Source of the DNA: Natrinema thermotolerans DSM 11552
GTDB taxonomy: Archaea; Halobacteriota; Halobacteria; Halobacteriales; Natrialbaceae
Direction: 5' to 3'
Assembly (NCBI GenBank): GCA_000337115.1
Contig: AOIR01000004.1
Location: forward strand, 1,303-46,946
Length of the DNA: 45,644 nt
Both the position numbers and the translations under genes were made by a program. The notes beneath the pieces were generated by a model, which saw nothing but the letters and a program-made list of their open reading frames with translations, searched no databases and was not told the origin of the DNA. Positions within the stretch are counted from its first letter, which is position 1; each line of letters begins with the position of its first letter. Shown piece after piece: positions 41,582 through 45,644 of the stretch.

Positions 41582-41660
41582 GGCACGGTACTCTCCGGGC
41601 GGACGTTTAATCGTTGTCGTATGAGAACATATCGCGGGCATTCGTCCGCGGGTCGACCGA

Positions 41661-41670
41661 CGTTTTTAGC
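41661..41670 (+). promoter_or_regulatory. TATA-like element of the moeA fusion gene
   Basis: CGTTTTTAGC lies 27 nt before ATG 41692 and decides that start against ATGs at 41614 and 41683. Confidence 0.55.
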
Positions 41671-41691
41671 CGCGGCGCGCGAATGGCCGGT

Positions 41692-43557
41692 ATGAACCGC
41701 AAGGAGTTCCGCGATCTCGCCACCCCCGACGAAGCGCGGGCGGCGATCGACTCGCTGTCTCTCGAGGGCGGCGTCGAACGCGTCGCGCTCGAAGACGCCC
41801 GCGGCCGGGTTCTCGTGGCGCGACTCGATGCCGAACTCGACGTCCCCGGCTTCGACCGGGCGAGTCTGGATGGTTACGCGCTCCGAGCCCGCGATACGTT
41901 CGGCGTGGACGAGGCCGATCCCGCCCGCCTCGAGATCGTCGGCGAGGTCCACGCCGGCGCGAAGCCGGACGTGGCGCTCGAGGAGGGTCAAGCGGCCGAA
42001 ATCTCGACCGGTGCGGTGATGCCCGACGGGGCCGACGCGATGGTCCCAGTGGAACGGACCGACACGGAGGCAGACGGGAACGAAGTCCTAATCCGCACCT
42101 CGGTCGCGCCCGGCGACAACGTCATGTTCGCCGGCGCGGACGTGGCCGCCGGCGAGCGCGCGCTCGGGCCCGGGACGACGATCACGCCGCGAGACATCGG
42201 CCTGCTGTCAGCGCTGGGCATCGACGAGGTCCCGGTTCGGGCGAAACCAACGGTCGGCATCGTCTCGACCGGCGACGAACTCGTGCGGCCGGGCGAGGCC
42301 CTCGAGAGCGACCGGGGCGAGATCTACGACGTCAACAGCTACACGATCGCCGCGGGGGTCGAGGATTCGGGCGGCGAGGCCGTACTCTACCCCCACGCCG
42401 GCGACGAGCAAGCGGAGATGGAGGAAATCCTGCGGACCGCGGCCGACGAGTGCGATCTCGTCCTCTCGTCGGGATCGACCAGCGCGAGCGCGGTCGACGT
42501 CATCTACCGGGTCATCGAGGAGCAGGGCGAGTTGCTACTCCACGGCGTGAGCATCAAGCCTGGAAAGCCGATGCTGATCGGGCGGTTGGACGACTCCGCC
42601 TACGTCGGCCTTCCGGGCTATCCCGTCTCCGCGATGATGGTTTTCCGGACCTTCGTCGCGCCGGCGATCCGCGAGGCCGCCGGCGTGCCGGAACCCGCCG
42701 CCGCGACCGTTTCGGGGCGGCTGGCGCGGCAGGAACGCTACGAAGAGGGTCGTCATCGACTCATGCCGGTCGGTCTGGTCGAGAGCGGCGACGGCGAGAC
42801 CCTCGTCTACCCCGTCGACAAGGGCAGCGGCGCGACCACCAGCCTCGCCGACGCCGACGGCCTCGTCGAGGTCGGCCCCGAGACCGACTACCTCGAGAAA
42901 GGCGAACCCGTCACAGTCACGCTGTTCTCGCCGGACGTCCGGCCGCCGACGCTGTTCGCCGTCGGCGAGGACGATCCGACGTTCTCGCGGCTTCTCGACA
43001 GCCTCGAGAACCCCCGCTATCTCTCGGTGGGCAGCCGCCCTGGCCTGCGGCGGCTCCGGGACGGCGTCCCCGACGCGGCCGTCGTCGCGGGCCCCGTCGA
43101 ACCGGACTTCGAAGCGGTCGAACTCGGTCGCTGGAAGCGCGAGTGGGGCCTAGTTGTTCCCGCGGGCAACCCCGCCGAACTCGAGGGGCTGGCCGATCTG
43201 GTCGATCGCGACCTGCGCTTTATCAATCGGACGACCGACTCCGGGCTGCGCTCGAGCCTCGGCGCTTCCGTAGCCGATCTCGCCGACGAACGGGGCGTCG
43301 ACCGCCACGACATCGTCGACGCCATCGACGGCTTCGATCTGGGACTGCGCGCCCACGAGAGCCCCGCCCGGAAGGTCATCGCGGGCGATGCCGACGCCGG
43401 GCTGGGCCTGCGCGAGACCGCCGACCGGCTCGATCTCGGGTTCGTCCCCCTCGGCGAGCAGCCGGTGTGCGTGCTGGCGAACCCCGATCGGACCGAGAAG
43501 GAAGGGGTTCGGGAACTCGAGGCGGCGCTCGCGGACGTATCATCGGCGCAGCGGTAG
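41692..43557 (+). CDS. moeA: MoeA fused to a C-terminal substrate-binding-protein-like domain
   Basis: The protein has 621 residues. Residues 1 to about 400 are a complete MoeA (LDGYALRARDTF, TGAVMPDGADAMVPVE, VSTGDELVRPG, SSGSTSASAVDV, LPGYPVSAMM). Residues about 415-615 form a second domain: LFAVGEDDPTFSRLLD, FINRTTDSGLRSSLG and GLRETADRLDLGFVPLGEQPVCVLANP. This resembles the periplasmic-binding-protein-like (PBP_like) domain found fused to MoeA or to MopR-like regulators, which probably senses molybdate/tungstate or a ligand. In the catalytic TTGGSS loop this copy has SSGSTS. The second domain lacks the signal peptide of true binding proteins, consistent with a cytoplasmic sensor role. Confidence 0.9.
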   Translation: MNRKEFRDLATPDEARAAIDSLSLEGGVERVALEDARGRVLVARLDAELDVPGFDRASLDGYALRARDTFGVDEADPARLEIVGEVHAGAKPDVALEEGQAAEISTGAVMPDGADAMVPVERTDTEADGNEVLIRTSVAPGDNVMFAGADVAAGERALGPGTTITPRDIGLLSALGIDEVPVRAKPTVGIVSTGDELVRPGEALESDRGEIYDVNSYTIAAGVEDSGGEAVLYPHAGDEQAEMEEILRTAADECDLVLSSGSTSASAVDVIYRVIEEQGELLLHGVSIKPGKPMLIGRLDDSAYVGLPGYPVSAMMVFRTFVAPAIREAAGVPEPAAATVSGRLARQERYEEGRHRLMPVGLVESGDGETLVYPVDKGSGATTSLADADGLVEVGPETDYLEKGEPVTVTLFSPDVRPPTLFAVGEDDPTFSRLLDSLENPRYLSVGSRPGLRRLRDGVPDAAVVAGPVEPDFEAVELGRWKREWGLVVPAGNPAELEGLADLVDRDLRFINRTTDSGLRSSLGASVADLADERGVDRHDIVDAIDGFDLGLRAHESPARKVIAGDADAGLGLRETADRLDLGFVPLGEQPVCVLANPDRTEKEGVRELEAALADVSSAQR

Positions 43558-43577
43558 CGGCGAAGTGACGTTCATCT

Positions 43578-43757
43578 GCAGTGGCGCGCGCTTCGATCGA
43601 CCGAGTGGTAACGAAGGCGGCCGACGACACTGCGCGAGGTCGTTGCGAGTAGTGCGTGACTAACGGTTCCGCACACCATGAGAACTGGTGCCACGTATAC
43701 ACGTGACTAGAAATCAGCTGGGGAGGGTGTAGCCACGCCGTGTTGCCACGATAGCAG
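43578..43757 (+). repeat. Dispersed structured intergenic repeat, copy F (long form, degenerate)
   Basis: Left end GCAGTGGCGCGCGC and right end TGTTGCCACGATAGCAG match the family. The insert resembles that of copy A (ACCATGAGAACTGGTG and the segment ending AAATCAGCTGGGG), but the GCGAGGGATGAG block and the stem are degraded. Confidence 0.75.
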
Positions 43758-43847
43758 GATACGATTCATTCTCACTGTCGTCGAATACGCTGCACCAGTC
43801 GTTCCTCGAGCCCGCCGTTTTTGACCGCTCGCTCCCTACGGACGACC

Positions 43848-44840
43848 ATGCGAACCGTTACGACGCTGCCCTCGGCCACCGAAATCGTCGCCGCGCTCGG
43901 CCGCGAGCCGGTCGGCGTCTCCCACGAGTGCGATTACCCGCCGGGGGCCGCGGACGCCCCCGCAATCACTCGCTCGAGAATCGACGTCGACGAGTCGGCC
44001 TCGAGCGGCGATATCGACCGGCAAGTCAGAGAGACCGCTGACACCGAGGCCGGCGTCTACGACGTCGACGTCGAGACCCTCGACGACCTCGAGCCCGACG
44101 TCATCGTCACGCAGGGGATGTGTGACGTCTGCGCGGTCGACGAAGCGGTGATCGAAGACGCCGTCGCCCGCATCGATGCGAGTCCCGAGATCGTCCCGAC
44201 CGACCCCCACAGCGTCGGCGACGTCCTCGACGATATCGAACGGATCGGCACGGCTATCGACCGCCGGCAGCAGGCCAGCGAGTTGCGAACCGATCTCGAG
44301 GCCCGGCTCGAGGCGGTCCGGGAGCGGACGGCGGATATTCCGCCCGAAGACCGCCCGCGGGTGGCGATCCTCGACTGGACCGACCCCGCCATGGTCGCGG
44401 GCCACTGGACCGCGGAACTCGTCGACTGGGCCGGTGGCGAGTATGGACTCGCCGATACCGGCGAGCGCTCGCGTCCCCGGGAGTGGGACGAGATTCGGGC
44501 GTACGACCCCGAGGTGCTGATCGTTGCGCCCTGTGGGTTCGGCCTCGAGCAAATCGCACGGAACGCGACGGACCTCACCGAGCGCGAGGGCTGGGCGGAG
44601 CTGACGGCGGTCCGGGAGCGACGAGTCTGGGCGATGGACGGCGATCACTACCTCAACCGACCCGGCCCGCGGCTGGTCGACACCCTCGAGGCGCTGGCAC
44701 CGATCGTCCACCCCGGGCGATTCGACGGCCCCGACCCGGAGGTCACGGTGCCGTTCGACGACCTCGAGGGGGTCACACCGGCGGGCGAGCGCGAGTCCGC
44801 CGAAACCGAGTCCCGTGCCGAGGTCGACTCGGGACCGTGA
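43848..44840 (+). CDS. BtuF-like cobalamin-binding-fold protein without signal peptide
   Basis: The protein has 330 residues. The TroA/BtuF-type fold is visible: TLPSATEIVAALG (N-terminal strand), VGVSHECDYPP, LEPDVIVTQGMCDVCAVDE, then the long linker helix and PEVLIVAPCGFGLEQ. Such proteins bind corrinoids or metals. There is no signal peptide or lipobox, so it may be cytoplasmic, and no permease or ATPase is adjacent. Its stop overlaps the GTG of the JAMM gene by four bases (GTGA), so both are co-translated. A TTTTTGACC box about 27 nt upstream supports the ATG at 43848. The C-terminal tail is acidic and low complexity. Confidence 0.85.
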   Translation: MRTVTTLPSATEIVAALGREPVGVSHECDYPPGAADAPAITRSRIDVDESASSGDIDRQVRETADTEAGVYDVDVETLDDLEPDVIVTQGMCDVCAVDEAVIEDAVARIDASPEIVPTDPHSVGDVLDDIERIGTAIDRRQQASELRTDLEARLEAVRERTADIPPEDRPRVAILDWTDPAMVAGHWTAELVDWAGGEYGLADTGERSRPREWDEIRAYDPEVLIVAPCGFGLEQIARNATDLTEREGWAELTAVRERRVWAMDGDHYLNRPGPRLVDTLEALAPIVHPGRFDGPDPEVTVPFDDLEGVTPAGERESAETESRAEVDSGP

Positions 44841-45271
44841 TCGTCCTACCGACTGGGATCCGGGAGACGATCCTCGAGCGCGCCCGCGACGGAACGCCTG
44901 AGGAGATCTGTGGCGTCCTCGGCGGCGAGTACGACCCCGACGGGCGGAGCCGCGTGGCGTCGCAGTACCCGGCCGGGAACGTCGCCGACGATCCGCGGAC
45001 CAGATACGAGATCGATCCGGAGCAACAGCTGCGGCTTTTCGACCGGCTCGAGGACCGCGGCGAGGCGATCGTCGGCTTCTATCACTCTCATCCCCGCGGG
45101 CCGGCGCGGCCGAGTGCGACCGACGCCGCGAACGCGACCTGGCCCGATCGGTCGTACGTGATCGTCTCGCTCGAGCCCCTCGAGATCGGGTCGTGGCGCT
45201 GGCGGACGGGGGGCGACGGAGCCGACGCTCCCGGCGATCGGTTCGAGCGAGAGCAAGTCGTCGGCGAGTGA
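44837..45271 (+). CDS. JAMM/MPN metalloprotease (desampylase-like)
   Basis: This 144-residue protein starts at a GTG that overlaps the previous stop. The JAMM signature is complete: a Glu in TPEEICGVLGG (about 22-23), then HSHPRGPARPSATD with H83, H85, S93 and D96, which bind zinc and a water. The small single-domain size matches archaeal JAMM enzymes such as Haloferax HvJAMM1, which remove ubiquitin-like SAMP modifiers; that function is inferred here. Co-translation with the BtuF-like gene is unexplained. Confidence 0.88.
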   Translation: MIVLPTGIRETILERARDGTPEEICGVLGGEYDPDGRSRVASQYPAGNVADDPRTRYEIDPEQQLRLFDRLEDRGEAIVGFYHSHPRGPARPSATDAANATWPDRSYVIVSLEPLEIGSWRWRTGGDGADAPGDRFEREQVVGE

Positions 45272-45289
45272 CCCGGTCCGTCTGCGGGG

Positions 45290-45608
45290 TCAGTCGTCCT
45301 CGAGTTCGTCGGCCCGTTCGCGGGCCTCGGCCGCCCGCTCGCGGAACTCCTCGATCCGCTGGGTCAGCTTCTTGCCCGCGGTGTAGGCGAACTCGTCGGG
45401 CATCATCCCGTAGTCGATCTCGAGGGTGATCATCGTGTCACAGCCCTCGACGATCTCGGGGGCCCAACTGCCCTGTGCCAGTTTCGACTCGTCGGTGACG
45501 ATCGCCTCGCCGTCCTCGACGTCGATAAAGGCCGAGACGATGTTCCAGATGTTCGGATTGCTCGAGCTGACCTCGTCGAACAGGCCCTCGAGACGCGACC
45601 CTTTGATG
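45290..45608 (-). CDS. Unrecognised protein, N-terminus lost at contig end
   Basis: The reverse strand codes for at least 106 residues ending in REFRERAAEARERADELEDD, an amphipathic acidic helix. The visible part includes GLFDEVSSSNPNIWNIVSAF and EIVEGCDTMITLEIDYG. The frame continues into the adapter as MCIRDS, a known artefact peptide of the Tn5 mosaic end, so the true N-terminus is unknown. The function cannot be named. Confidence 0.6.
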
Positions 45609-45644
45609 CTGTCTCTTATACACATCTCTGAGCGGGCTCAAGGC
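45609..45644. other. Tn5/Nextera library adapter (not genomic)
   Basis: The 19-bp Tn5 mosaic end CTGTCTCTTATACACATCT is exact at 45609-45627. The following CTGAGCGGGCT...CAAGGC resembles the reverse complement of the 454-style Nextera adapter, with two bases apparently missing (expected GGCAAGGC). Genomic sequence therefore ends at 45608. Confidence 0.95.

Noticed and set aside
1-45608. tRNA, rRNA or CRISPR arrays
   Set aside because: I saw no tRNA T-arm pattern in a plausible cloverleaf, no rRNA and no regularly spaced direct repeats in the gaps between genes.

Overview
The window is haloarchaeal DNA (class Halobacteria; Natrialbales-like is my inference). It is very GC-rich and its predicted proteins are strongly acidic. 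It encodes archaeal hallmarks: sn-glycerol-1-phosphate dehydrogenase, an archaeal-type prolyl-tRNA synthetase, aIF5A, a JAMM/MPN protease and two MoeA paralogues. Many genes have a TATA-like element about 27-29 nt before the start codon, as expected for leaderless mRNAs. The window looks like one whole draft contig: a gene is cut at base 1, and the last 36 bases are a Tn5/Nextera library adapter, not genome.

Layout: 1-3.5 kb holds a truncated membrane-anchored propeller-like protein, an Hsp20-like protein, a repeat, a probably frameshifted small membrane protein and a sulfatase-like hydrolase. 3.7-7 kb holds an acidic membrane protein, a PAP2 phosphatase, and a 46-residue membrane microprotein next to a YeiH-type transporter. 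7.4-10.9 kb holds TrpB, a HIT protein, a glycosyltransferase and a hyperacidic surface protein. 11-18.1 kb holds an S9 peptidase, a two-gene ABC exporter, G1P dehydrogenase, an M48-like protein without its HExxH, and an NAD-dependent epimerase. 18.1-18.8 kb is a repeat-filled spacer. 18.8-23 kb holds a zinc-finger KaiC-like ATPase, an extraordinary Arg/Gln/Gly-rich disordered protein, a DUF123 GIY-YIG protein, an AhpD-like protein and a methyltransferase. 23-29.6 kb holds glutamate synthase (gltB) and proS. 30-33 kb holds a quinone oxidoreductase, two unrecognised genes of lower GC and a Nudix hydrolase. 33.3-38.2 kb holds agmatinase, aIF5A, an enolase-superfamily protein, a UbiB kinase and Hsp20. 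38.3-39.0 kb holds a repeat and an IS200/IS605 (TnpB-type) relic. 39.1-45.6 kb holds moeA, a beta-lactamase-fold hydrolase, moeA fused to a binding-protein domain, a BtuF-like protein overlapping a JAMM protease, and a gene cut by the adapter.

Most genes are ordinary chromosomal housekeeping. Functional links visible from layout are aIF5A with agmatinase (polyamine supply for hypusine-type modification), the ABC ATPase with its permease, BtuF-like with JAMM, Hsp20 with UbiB, and the two MoeA genes.

The most unusual material is between genes. A family of six intergenic elements (about 130-190 bp) has conserved ends and a hairpin whose 12-13 nt loop is conserved while the stem sequence changes but stays complementary. 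That pattern suggests selection at the RNA level. A second family is an 84-bp near-perfect palindrome present twice.
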